Below, piece after piece: positions 11,550-21,140 of a DNA stretch of 64,000 nt. The DNA lies in assembly GCA_024195585.1 (NCBI GenBank), contig SWBL01000180.1, positions 37,337 to 101,336 of the forward strand. The letters run 5' to 3'. The stretch's first letter is position 1. Every line of letters starts with the position of its first letter. Source of the stretch: Aureobasidium sp. EXF-3400. Taxonomy: Eukaryota > Ascomycota > Dothideomycetes > Dothideales > Saccotheciaceae. Below the pieces are notes generated by a model. It searched no databases. It saw only the letters and a list, made by a program, of their open reading frames with translations, and had not been told where the DNA came from. The position numbers and the translations under genes were made by a program.

Positions 11550-13364
11550 TTACCAGTTCCAAGTCCTGCTTGCTGCTGTGAATACTGGTGGTTTCCACTG
11601 CAGCTTTTCTGCGTCGATTTGGTGTTTGCCTTTGATCTTTTCCTTTTCTTTCTGTCGCTCTCTTTGTTTGAGAATGGCTTCTGTGAGGACGATGACATGA
11701 TGGTTTTTCTGTCAAATCAGCAAGATACACTTAAAGGCCATGAAGAAATCCGACTTACAGAATAACGTAACATGTTCAAGTTCTGTAACGTGTGCAGCAC
11801 GTCGTTGGTTGTCATGGCAGTCTGCGCTCCAATATCCTCGACACTCAATTCACCTTTGCTCTCGACCAAGAACTCAACGATGATCTCTTGCCAGAACGCA
11901 CGATAGCCCAGAAGTCCAAGATCACTGAGCGGTTTCTCAGGGCTTCCTAATTTGCCTTCGCGTTTGCTGAGTTCGTAGCTGAAGGCGATGAGTAGTCGAC
12001 CATAACCCTTGCGTTGATATTGTGGTAGAGTCAGGATACATGCCACGTTGTAACCCTCGGCGCTTTCTTTCTCCTTGGAAAAGTATCCAACCAAATGGTG
12101 GCCGTGTTGATCGCGAGTGGTCATGCAATAAAATAGAAAGGGATCCACATCGTAGTAGAGTGTCTTGTGGTCCAAGAAAAGCTTGCTCAGGAGACATAGA
12201 TTCCTGCACCAAGTCCTTTGTCTTCTGCCGTCAATCTCAAAGAAGCTGACCATGTCGTCGCGGTAGATTTCGTTGCCAGGAGGATGCAAGAGAGTACACT
12301 TGCTTCTGTGTCGCTTAAACTGCCTCTCGTTGCCGAAATAGAGAAGACACATCTCGCATATGTAGACCAGCTCGCAGTCGGAGAACTCGACAGGGTACGG
12401 CGAGAAATACCAAGGTTCAATCTCGTGAGCACCCATCTGTATCTTTTCGAGGTTTCTGACTCTACTGATTTCTGTTTGGTTTTGGGTCATGGAACCACTG
12501 GTCCGCAGCTTTTCAATCTCCTCTTCGCGCGAGTACAGATGTTCTGGAATAGCCTTTGCGGCCGCGGCAGCATTCTGCACATCAATAAGATCTACGGTAT
12601 CGTCGTCAACCTCACCGTCTGGCTGTGGCGTTCCATCGCCAATCTCGGGTGCGAGCACGGCCACAGAAGGCGACCTGTGATCTGCACCTGCCAATGACGG
12701 TCGACGAGTGCCTGCCTTCGATGATTGTGATGCTTCGGTCGGTGTCGCGGAAAGCTCCCTAACGCTTGATGCTCGTGATCGTTTTGGTGCTTTGTTCGCT
12801 TTGGAGGGTTCGGCTTTCGCTGTCGTCTTGCTTGTGATCTTCTTCTGCTTTGTGTCTGGTTTCTCGGGAAGTGGCCATTCCACCTCTCTCGATAGATCAA
12901 TACGCTCAGCTGCTACCCATTCTGATCACGTGGTCAGCGTAGTTCATGGAGATGACTTATAAGACATACCATCCAGTCGCTTGTTGAAGTCCTGGTAATG
13001 GACACTTCTCAGTTAGCACTTTTCCATCATGTGAAGGGTACAGACTTACTAAAAGGTGGGTTTGCCTCTGCGCGTTTGGATAGATAGAATCTCGGCCTTG
13101 CGTTTCTCATCGTCCTGCACACGAGTCAGTACTCGATCTCACCATCTCGGTTTTCTTTTTCATGATAGAGTCGGTAGAAAACGTCTAATATTCGATGATA
13201 CGGTGACCTTACCTTGTCGACCCATGCTCTGACTCCGACCCTGTCCGGATCAGTAAGGACTATAGTGAGGCTTGGCGTTTCGCGACACACCTGAGAGTCG
13301 CAAGGGTGGCATATCCTTTCTCGACCTTCTGCTCTTCTCCGTTGTTGTTGCTGTGCCCTCCCAT
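11550..13364 (-). CDS. esa1: MYST histone acetyltransferase Esa1
   Basis: Six exons: 13291-13364, 13213-13240, 13050-13114, 12970-13004, 11759-12921 and 11550-11708, giving 507 aa. The tiny exons 2 to 4 encode the Tudor-knot/chromo barrel ([29 protein letters not shown]). The MYST domain follows: zinc finger CEMC..H..C at about 256-276, catalytic Cys at about 362 (NVACILTLP), acetyl-CoA loop QRKGYG at about 370-375 and catalytic Glu at about 396 ([10 protein letters not shown]). The last intron (11709-11758) is required to reach the family tail [15 protein letters not shown]. It is the catalytic subunit of NuA4, acetylating H4 and H2A. A Lys/Ser-rich linker separates the two domains. Confidence 0.95.
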
Positions 13365-14516
13365 GATACTTTGATGGTCGAGTTAGTCGCGTATTTCTCT
13401 CAGACGTTGAGATTGCGATACTATCTCTGATGTTGCTCGACTCGTCCGTCGTCAAGTCGCGTTATGGCCCCGCAGATTGCGCCCGTGAGAGCAAACTTTG
13501 CAAACTGACCGACCACGCACGGACCATTCACTTCGACCTCCTCTTGATCGTACCATCCAAGTTGCATCACCTTGATCGACATCAACTGCGACGGCAAAGA
13601 TGCTTGAAACTATACCATTCCTCACTACACCTGTAATAGTACTTGGCATCAGTAAAGACGCAGAATCGTCGATCTGCAGTTCATGCTCTGTGCTTGATTT
13701 TTAGTCCTTCGAAAGCCATGCTTGACTGCCATTCACTGTTTCGTAGCATGCCCTTCTTACTAACACCTTTTCATCTCACGGCAAGACAGACAACTTGCTA
13801 CCAATTCAAGCTCTGTCAGAGCTTTCTCAACCATCAAGTTTACGATCCGGTTGAGCGGTTGTTGTAGCAGTGTTTTCCCTACGACTATCTGCTAAACCTT
13901 TCTGGACTCTACAAGTTGCACATATACCTTGAGACCCACCCAGTCCGAGCCATGGTCAGTTGTCTTGCTGGAGATCCTGCTTGGTCCTGCGCAACTATGT
14001 TCGCTAGCTGCAACGAGAGCTCAATAACTCCCTCTACACCCCACTCTACGAAAGTTTAATCTATGTTCATATCCGCACACATACGACCTTCCAGATTTCA
14101 AGCCAGCCTGCTTCAAGAAGCCAGGAATGACACAAAAGTTGGCTCTCTTAGTCATGGGAGCAAGAAGTTGGAAACGACTGTTCGACTGCATGCAAAACGC
14201 ACCGCGAACTGCACGTCCAAACAGGATGTGTATCAATTAGAAGTAAAGTGTCTTCTCAAAGTATGATGATCGGTGTGGAGGCATCTAACCCTAGTGTTTA
14301 CAAGCAATGAGGCCCATCGTCCTTTAGGTTTCATGATTGGTCCATCCTCTGTCTTCTACTTCGGCTAGCCCCAATGAGCAAAGCAGTTGAGCAACGTAAG
14401 ATCACTCCTTGTGATGAGCTCCTGCAAGGTACTTAATGGCACCTCCAGTCATCATTCCTGTTCTCTCCTTACCTTCATCAATCGTTTTACAAGGCTCTTG
14501 AGTGCTATCAGTCACC
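13365..14516. other. Intergenic, divergent esa1/mucin upstream region
   Basis: These 1.15 kb lie between two divergent genes. Only short frames are present, without family character or start context. I see no RNA gene or repeat. Confidence 0.5.
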
Positions 14517-16898
14517 ATGTGGACTATCCTTTCGTTTATCGTTGTTTCACTGGCCTTGTCTAACCATGTCGATGGCCGGGCAATGAAGCCTCGCGAGATA
14601 TCAGCAGCGACCTCGTCACCACCTTCAACCGCTGTCACCAACGTGACATGCCACGGCAAGGCTGCGTACAACTACAGCGGGATGACCTCAGTTCCAGCCA
14701 ACTCATCCTGCACCACACAGACTTACTACGTCAACACCAAATCGCCTAATTGCACAACTAAAACGGACTACATCTACACACGTACTTCTTCGAGCTCCAC
14801 TTCTTGCAATTGCTCGACTTCCACAACGCCTCAGTTCTCTACCTCTTGTACCGTCGTTTCTTTGAATTCAACTTCGTCAACTACGCCATGCTCGACGTCT
14901 TCCTCCACCAGTTGCTCACAATCCTCTTCGACGAGCACTCCATGCTCAACTTCTTCATCTTCAAGCACTCCATGCTCAACTTCTTCCTCATCGACCGTTC
15001 CATGCTCGACTTCCTCCTCCTTGTCGACTACTTCATGTTCAACTTCCTCCTCTTCAAGCCCATGCCCATCAACATTGCCGAAGCCAAGCTCGAGCCCATG
15101 CTCCTCCTCCATGAAGTCGATCGAATCGCCTATCAAACCAATTACAACCATTTACCCGACTCCACAGACCAGCCCTTGGACAACCGTGATCTCCGTTGTC
15201 AGTTTAATGGTCACAGTTGGCTGTCCAAGTTCCACTCAATCATCTGATACATGTCAGCAAAGCGATCAAACCTCGTACACTTATACATTTACTAGTGTGG
15301 TAGCTACACGAGTGCTCACAATCACAACGGGCTGCAACTCTTGTGTCGGGGGCAGTACAAGTACCTGGATCTACGTCACTTCCACTGGCTCGGGACCGTT
15401 GTCCAGTGCCATACAAAGCACATCACCTACCGGCGCAATACAGACAACAGCCAGCGGCGGGTCACCCAGCAGTGTCCCTTTTGCACCAACCGCCGTTCCA
15501 TCTGCAGCAAACAGTATTTCTTCGCCGCAACCCAGTACCTCCACTGTTGGAATCACCATTACAGTCTCGAAAGCTGGCTCTGAAATTACACAAACAGTGG
15601 CGTCTGCGACAAATGTGATCGAGGGTAGCTCGTCTATCATTCCCGTGCCTCCAGCGTCGGCTCAGACAAGTGTCACTGGTGTTCAGTCGGCAGGAACGGC
15701 TTCTCGCAATATGGATGTCCCATCTGTCGGCACAGCAAACGCGGTCGCACCTTCTGCTCCATCAGACATGGCTTCGCCCTCTGTTCCAATGGAGACACAG
15801 TCGACCGTCACAATCCCTGTCATTAAGACCACTACGATATGCCCATCGTGCGATTTGACTGCGGGGCAGCCATCGATGTCTGTTGCGTCGTCTCCAGAAG
15901 CTCCAATCAGCCCAGCATCCCCAATGTCTTCTCCTCAAGCGCCTGCACCTCCAGCTTCGAGTGACATGTCACCATCAGCACCTGCTAATGCCCCATCATC
16001 GCCCGCTACTATGGCTGCTTCAACAGGCATGTCCTCTCCAGCCTCGTCTGATTCCATGGGTGCAAGCTCTGCTCCAGCACAGATGTCTTCTCCTTCGGCT
16101 GTAGCTGCCTCCGAGCAACCACCTTCACCGACCGTTGTGCCACCTCAAGAGAGCATGCCCGCTCAAGAAAGCATGCCCGCTCAAGAAAGCATGCCCGCTC
16201 AAGAAAGCATGCCCGCTCAAGAAAGCATGCCCGCTCAAGAAAGCATGCCCGCCCAAGAGAGCATGCCAGCCCAAGAGAGCATGCCCGCCCAAGAGAGCAT
16301 GCCCGCCCAAGAGAGCATGCCCGCCCAAGAGAGTATGCCAGCCCAAGAGAGTATGCCAGCCCAAGAGAGTATGCCAGCCCAAGAGAGTATGCCAGCCCAA
16401 GAGAGCATGCCCGCCCAGAACAGTATGTCTGCACAGAACAGTATGTCTGCACAGAACACCATGCCCTCGGAGGTCAGCATGCCTTCGCAGCCAAGCATGC
16501 CCGTTCAGTCCAATTCTGCTCCAGCGAGCGATACGTCCATGCAAGGTAGTGCTCCTGCTCAGAGCGGTCAATCTATGCAGCCCAGCTCGCCTCCACAATC
16601 CCTCGCATCCCCCGAGGCCAGCTCTCCCTCAAACTCCAACTCCAATTCCACGCTTTCATACCATTCTCCACAGTCCAGCTCGCCTCCTCAACGCACTGGT
16701 ACTGGATCTAGTGGCACTGCCACGAGTAAGTCTACGTATCTCTGCACTAAGGACATCCTACTGACAAGCACCACAGAGCCGAGCATGCCACCTGCTACTG
16801 ACACCAACATGTCTTCGGGCTCTAATCAGGAAGTCAAGGCTTCCATGTTGACTGTAGTAGCACCCATGGTCATGGCTGCTGCTATGATCCTGCTCTAG
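14517..16898 (+). CDS. Ser/Pro-rich GPI-anchored mucin-like wall protein
   Basis: The ATG at 14517 starts a secretion signal (WTILSFIVVSLALSNHVDG). The body is a Ser/Thr/Cys-rich low-complexity stretch (about residues 90-200), a Thr/Ser/Pro region and 15 tandem copies of QESMPA. The protein ends in a hydrophobic tail (VVAPMVMAAAMILL) typical of a GPI attachment signal. A perfect 51-nt intron (16726-16776, donor GTAAGT, CTGAC branch, CACCACAG) can be removed without changing frame, so the protein is 776 aa if spliced or 793 aa if retained. It is probably an O-glycosylated cell-surface protein, perhaps an adhesin; no conserved ligand-binding domain is recognised. It converges on the GH72 gene. 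Confidence 0.8.
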   Translation: MWTILSFIVVSLALSNHVDGRAMKPREISAATSSPPSTAVTNVTCHGKAAYNYSGMTSVPANSSCTTQTYYVNTKSPNCTTKTDYIYTRTSSSSTSCNCSTSTTPQFSTSCTVVSLNSTSSTTPCSTSSSTSCSQSSSTSTPCSTSSSSSTPCSTSSSSTVPCSTSSSLSTTSCSTSSSSSPCPSTLPKPSSSPCSSSMKSIESPIKPITTIYPTPQTSPWTTVISVVSLMVTVGCPSSTQSSDTCQQSDQTSYTYTFTSVVATRVLTITTGCNSCVGGSTSTWIYVTSTGSGPLSSAIQSTSPTGAIQTTASGGSPSSVPFAPTAVPSAANSISSPQPSTSTVGITITVSKAGSEITQTVASATNVIEGSSSIIPVPPASAQTSVTGVQSAGTASRNMDVPSVGTANAVAPSAPSDMASPSVPMETQSTVTIPVIKTTTICPSCDLTAGQPSMSVASSPEAPISPASPMSSPQAPAPPASSDMSPSAPANAPSSPATMAASTGMSSPASSDSMGASSAPAQMSSPSAVAASEQPPSPTVVPPQESMPAQESMPAQESMPAQESMPAQESMPAQESMPAQESMPAQESMPAQESMPAQESMPAQESMPAQESMPAQESMPAQESMPAQESMPAQNSMSAQNSMSAQNTMPSEVSMPSQPSMPVQSNSAPASDTSMQGSAPAQSGQSMQPSSPPQSLASPEASSPSNSNSNSTLSYHSPQSSSPPQRTGTGSSGTATSKSTYLCTKDILLTSTTEPSMPPATDTNMSSGSNQEVKASMLTVVAPMVMAAAMILL
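16146..16415 (+). repeat. 18-nt tandem repeat, 15 copies (QESMPA)
   Basis: Fifteen head-to-tail 18-nt units encode QESMPA. Three related degenerate units (QNSMSA twice, QNTMPS) follow to about 16469. Silent variants fall in blocks: copies 2-6 have GAAAGC, copies 8-10 have GAGAGCATGCCCGCC, copies 11-14 have GAGAGTATGCCAGCC, which indicates recent local expansion. Confidence 0.97.
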
Positions 16899-17341
16899 AC
16901 TGCAGATCTCGGTTGACTACTAATATTGGCACAATGCCTGCACCTTCTTTGGAACACTGTCTATCTGTTTTTCTGTCTTGAGTTTTCCAGAATCCGATTG
17001 CACTAATGTATAACACTAACCCAGGCAACATTCCTGGACAAAAAAGTAGATAACAATTGTCTTAATTTTATATAGCCACGGTAATTAAACTCAATATCCT
17101 AGACCATGCTCTTCTTCTGTTGGATGTTATAGCCCAGTCCACGTTCGATGTCGTCGTACCCATCGCATCTAAAGGACTGGTGGAGGAAACGATGAAATTG
17201 TAAGATGCTTTCTATGTTCTTGTTGTTCTCTAAACTGCGGTGAAATTACATGCAAAAGGAAACGACGAATGAGAAACGAGAAATATCGCTGAGAATGATT
17301 ACGAACACAAGATATCTAAAAGTAGTACGAACTGAAGATCT
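16899..17341. other. Convergent 3' intergenic region
   Basis: These 443 bp separate the stop codons of the mucin and the GH72 gene. AT-rich 3' UTR sequence (for example around 17030-17090) is all I see. Confidence 0.5.
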
Positions 17342-18905
17342 TTACAAAGCAGCAAAGGTGGCGGCACCAAGAGCAAGAGCGGCGGCACCAGATAGACGGT
17401 GAGCGCCACCAGTTGGGCTGGCTGAGGCCCCAGAGTCTGTTGCAGAGCCAGATCTGCTAGAGGTTTTGCTTGCAGTACCGACGGGATGATTTGCTTCGCT
17501 AGTCACTGTGATGGCGAGGTTGCTCATAGACGCGCTATTAGTGTCGTAGACTGGAAGGGCGACTGCTGTTGCAGTAACGGACACGAGTGCACCAGTAGGT
17601 GCATTGGAGATACCGGACGAAATCAAAGCATCCACGCCACTGGGGCGAGAAGGAATATCAAACTCATCGCTGAAGTCATCTGCTCTGATCAGGTTGGAGG
17701 AGCAACGAGGGGCGGTGATGCCAGTTGCAGTGTCGTTGCTGGCTTCAAGAAGCGTGACGTTGATGCGGCTGTACTGCTCCTGGAGACTGTTGTAGTCTGA
17801 TCGAAGTCGGAGAGATCCGTCGGTAGAGATGTCGACAAGACCGTAGTTGTTCTCTTCTTGTGACCATCTGTATCTATTAGCTCAAGTTCCAAATCATCTT
17901 GACATATTCTGAGACTTACTCATAGACCAGCCCTCCGGACATGACAGTCATTTGAGGACTGTACAAAGCCTCAACCTCGTCGAATACACGAGGACTAGGA
18001 TCATTGCAGCCATACTCGGAGAAGAAGACAGGGATAGAGGCGTTGGAGAACATCTCAACTAGCACATCGTACTCGGCTGTCTCGAAGCTGGATTCCGAAC
18101 CACACCTACCATTCCTTGTCAGCATATAATCGAGCGGATTCCTGCCCAAGGGGAACTCACCATGAGTAAGAGTTCAAACCGAAAAAGTCAGAAGCACTCG
18201 AATCTCCATTGTCACAGGCCAGGTAGTTGAATGTATCTTCAGTAAATTCTCTAACGTCGGCAGCTGAGTAGCCAACTGGGATAGGTCTGTCTGCATGGGC
18301 AGCAATATAGTCCTTCATGTCTCGCTGAACTGCTCTCATATATGGAGGGTTCTCATCGGCCGTGTCCAAGTCGTTGATGATTTCGTTGCCTCCGAAGAAA
18401 CCCAACAGATTGGGATAGCCCTTGAAGGCTTCAACGACATTGAAAACGTGCTCCATGTAGTCGCGAGTGTATGTGCCTGCAGGATTACTGCGATCGATGT
18501 GTTGTCCATATACGGGTGTGTTGACGTCAAGGATGACATAGATTCCTACACCATTGAAGATTGACATGCACTCATCGTGGTTGAGTGTCTGAAGGTGAAT
18601 CAGCTCGGGTCATATCTAGGCTATGGTTGTTGGAATACCGGATCCACATTGTAACTTCGGATTGTGTTGACCCCGAGACTCTGCATCAAAGCTGCATCGC
18701 GAGTACAAGCTTCGGCATCGCTCAGAACATCTTGATCGTTGTCTGCTGAGATGGCTCCTTGTCCACCCGGTTGATAGTCGACACCAATAACAACGAATCT
18801 GTCACCACTGACTGAGTTGACAAAGTCTTGACCGCGTACCTCGACAGGATCGACAGCGGCTGTCAAGCTAGCCAGCAATGCAAGGCCTGGGATTGAGTAG
18901 TGCAT
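17342..18905 (-). CDS. gel: GH72 beta-1,3-glucanosyltransferase, GPI-anchored
   Basis: Exons are 18639-18905, 18161-18588, 17920-18105 and 17342-17867, giving 468 aa. An N-terminal signal ([17 protein letters not shown]) precedes the GH72 domain, which begins [15 protein letters not shown]. The two catalytic glutamates are visible: the acid/base at about 158 (GGNEIIND) and the nucleophile at about 262 (FFSEYGCN). After the domain there is a Ser/Thr-rich tail and a hydrophobic end ([15 protein letters not shown]) suggesting a GPI anchor. No cysteine-rich X8/CBM43 module follows, so it belongs to the Gel1/Gas4-like subgroup without it. Such enzymes elongate wall beta-1,3-glucan. The downstream ATG was chosen over an in-frame extension because it starts a clean signal peptide. 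Confidence 0.93.
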
Positions 18906-19603
18906 GAGCGATAAGATTCGACGATACAGAAAGGAACACTGAAACAATGAAAGAAGAAAGTATGGCTGAACGAGTGACACTACGAAACAATGCAATGTTG
19001 ACCCATGACACCTGCGAGGGTTGCCGCTGGATTTATGCGACTGCTCTCAGCTTGCATCCTCGACCTCCCGCGGTAAACCCCTACTCGGCGCCTTGGGTGT
19101 TATTGTTTGCACTTCCTTGGCTGCTGGGCAAGATTCGTATACTTGGCGTTTCGCGTACAAGTTCGCCCAAAAGAGTGCTGATAGGAATTGGAGTCGGAAT
19201 TCGGACGGTGATGTCTTACTGTCGAGACCTCTGTTCTGGGCAAAATTTATTTGTTGAATGATTTATGGTGGGTGAGTTGTTACTGTCTCAAAGCTCGAAA
19301 GAAAAGGCTGTACAGCTGCCAAGGACTTCGAGCAGCGGTCGTCTCGTCAAGCAGGGATGGGCATGAGAAAAGGGGATTGTACTTGGATCTCATGCGGATC
19401 GGCATTCACATCTGACCCCACAGTCTCCGAAAGACATCTGCTGCGCCTCGTGCACGCAGTCTTGGACAATCATGTATTCGTAGTCTTTTCTTGGGGCCAA
19501 GACCTCTGTATACGGCAAACATGCACGACCACTCTCAAATAAACAAAGTCACTGACGATCTCCGATGCATGACACTGACATATTTCAAGATTATGATCTA
19601 AGT
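18906..19603. other. Intergenic between GH72 and quinone reductase genes
   Basis: These 698 bp hold the GH72 promoter and the 3' end of the quinone reductase gene. No coding sequence, RNA gene or repeat is convincing. Confidence 0.5.
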
Positions 19604-20880
19604 TCAGGGCTTCAGCAGAAGCTTGCCGGTAGTCTTGCGACCTTCAATGTCCTGCATTTCGTCAGCACTGCCAGCTTGATGATTCTCCAGAGCTCTGTTG
19701 CGGCAGTATCCACTTACCTCGTGCGCAGTAGCAACGTCCTTGAGGTCGTACACCTTATGCACTCGGACATCCATCTTGTCCTTGACAATGAAGTCAAAGA
19801 GCTCATTGGTATACTGCTCAAATTCCTCTCTCGTCGCGATGTAATTGAACAGCGTCGGGCGGAGGACCTTGGCGTTCTTGGCTGAGAGTCGTCTGTAAGA
19901 GGCGGCTGTGTAAGTGCAGTTCTACTTCAAGTATCGTTGCTTCAGAAAGACGACTTACGAGATTGCGAGGGGCGGCACAGCACCACTGGCATTCCCGAAG
20001 CTGGCCATGGTGCCCTTGCGAGCTAGACAGTCCAGACTGAGGTCAAAGGTTGCCTTGCCGACACCATCGAAGACTGCTGCAACGCCCTGCTTGTTGGTGA
20101 CGTCGTCAACCTTTGCCTTGACGTCCTCGTGGCTGTAGTTGATGAGGACTTCAGCACCAGCTTTCTTGGCGAGTTCCAGCTTCTCCTGTGTGCTCGCTGT
20201 AGCGATGGTCTTCGCACCAACAGCGGCGAGCAGCTGACACAACCACAAGCCAACACCTCCAGCGGCAGCATGAACCAGAATCCAATCCCCCTTTTGCACA
20301 TGATAAGCCTCTCTGATCAGAGTCAAAGCAGTAAGACCTTGAAGAAGCGCGGCAGAAGCTATGGTGGGCTCAATGCCTGAAGGGATCTTGATGGCCTTGG
20401 CTGCAGGAGCGGCGGTATATTCGGCATAGGTTGCTTCGGACAGGTAGACGATGCGGTCGCCAGTCTTGAGGCCATGTGGTGTGTCGGGACCAGTAGCAAC
20501 GATGGTGCCTTCTGCCTCTCTTCCGAGCATATAGGGGTAACTGGGAGCAGGATACAGACCGGTGCGGAAGTAACTATGACTCGCTGTGAGCTCGCGACGA
20601 GTATCGACAGCAATGGGAGTTAGGCATACGTATCGATGTAGTTGATACCGACATAGTCGTTCTTGACCAGAACTTGGCCGTCCTTTGGCTCGGGCACTGC
20701 CAGATCTGTCTTGTATTGCAGAACCTCAGTTCCACCTGTTTTCTCGATGATGACACCCTTCATTGTCTTTGGGAGTGATTGAGAAGCCATGCTGCGAACG
20801 ATTTGGCCAGACAAGCCTGTCAGTCTACGTGAAGCTAGAGCTGAGACAGAATGAACACTGTGCTTCAGGAGAATGGACAT
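19604..20880 (-). CDS. zta1: Zeta-crystallin-like NADPH quinone oxidoreductase
   Basis: Exons are 20630-20880, 19959-20573, 19718-19892 and 19604-19651. The product is a zinc-free MDR enzyme with a GroES-like N-terminal fold and a Rossmann core carrying the AAAGGVGLWLCQLL nucleotide loop, as in CRYZ/Zta1, which reduces quinones with NADPH. There are two in-frame ATGs. The one at 20790 (MASQSLPKTMKG) gives 332 aa, the usual length. The one at 20880 gives 362 aa with an extra Ser/Arg-rich, acid-free leader (SILLKHSVHSVSALASRRL) that looks like a mitochondrial presequence. Both may be used; I list the longer form. The three introns are 56, 66 and 66 nt. Confidence 0.9.
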
Positions 20881-21140
20881 TTGCAAGTGGTAATAGAGGC
20901 ATCTGCGTCGCCCTATTTGTAATGCGGCTAATACAATGCCCCGCAATCGGGAGGGGAGCTGTCAGCGGCAGCGGCACTTTTCCGCTCACGTCATCTCTAC
21001 TTGAAGCACCACGCACCATATTCTACAGTCCGTAAATCCATTTTCTGCTATAGACTAGCCTGGAAATCTGTTCGTCTAACCCTTCGCATCAGTCACGTCT
21101 CGCTCGCCATCTTGGCTACTTCTCATGGGAGCTAGACTCC

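Noticed and set aside
13430..14266. Short frames in the esa1/mucin spacer as small secreted proteins.
   Set aside because: None has a signal peptide, conserved cysteines or splice structure that would support it.
16146..16415. Resemblance of the tandem array to a CRISPR array.
   Set aside because: Units abut directly without unique spacers, are in coding frame, and the genome is eukaryotic.
16009..16764. Stop-free frames on both strands over the QESMPA array.
   Set aside because: An 18-nt repeat (a multiple of three) without stops is open in several frames by construction; only the frame with signal peptide and GPI end is credible.
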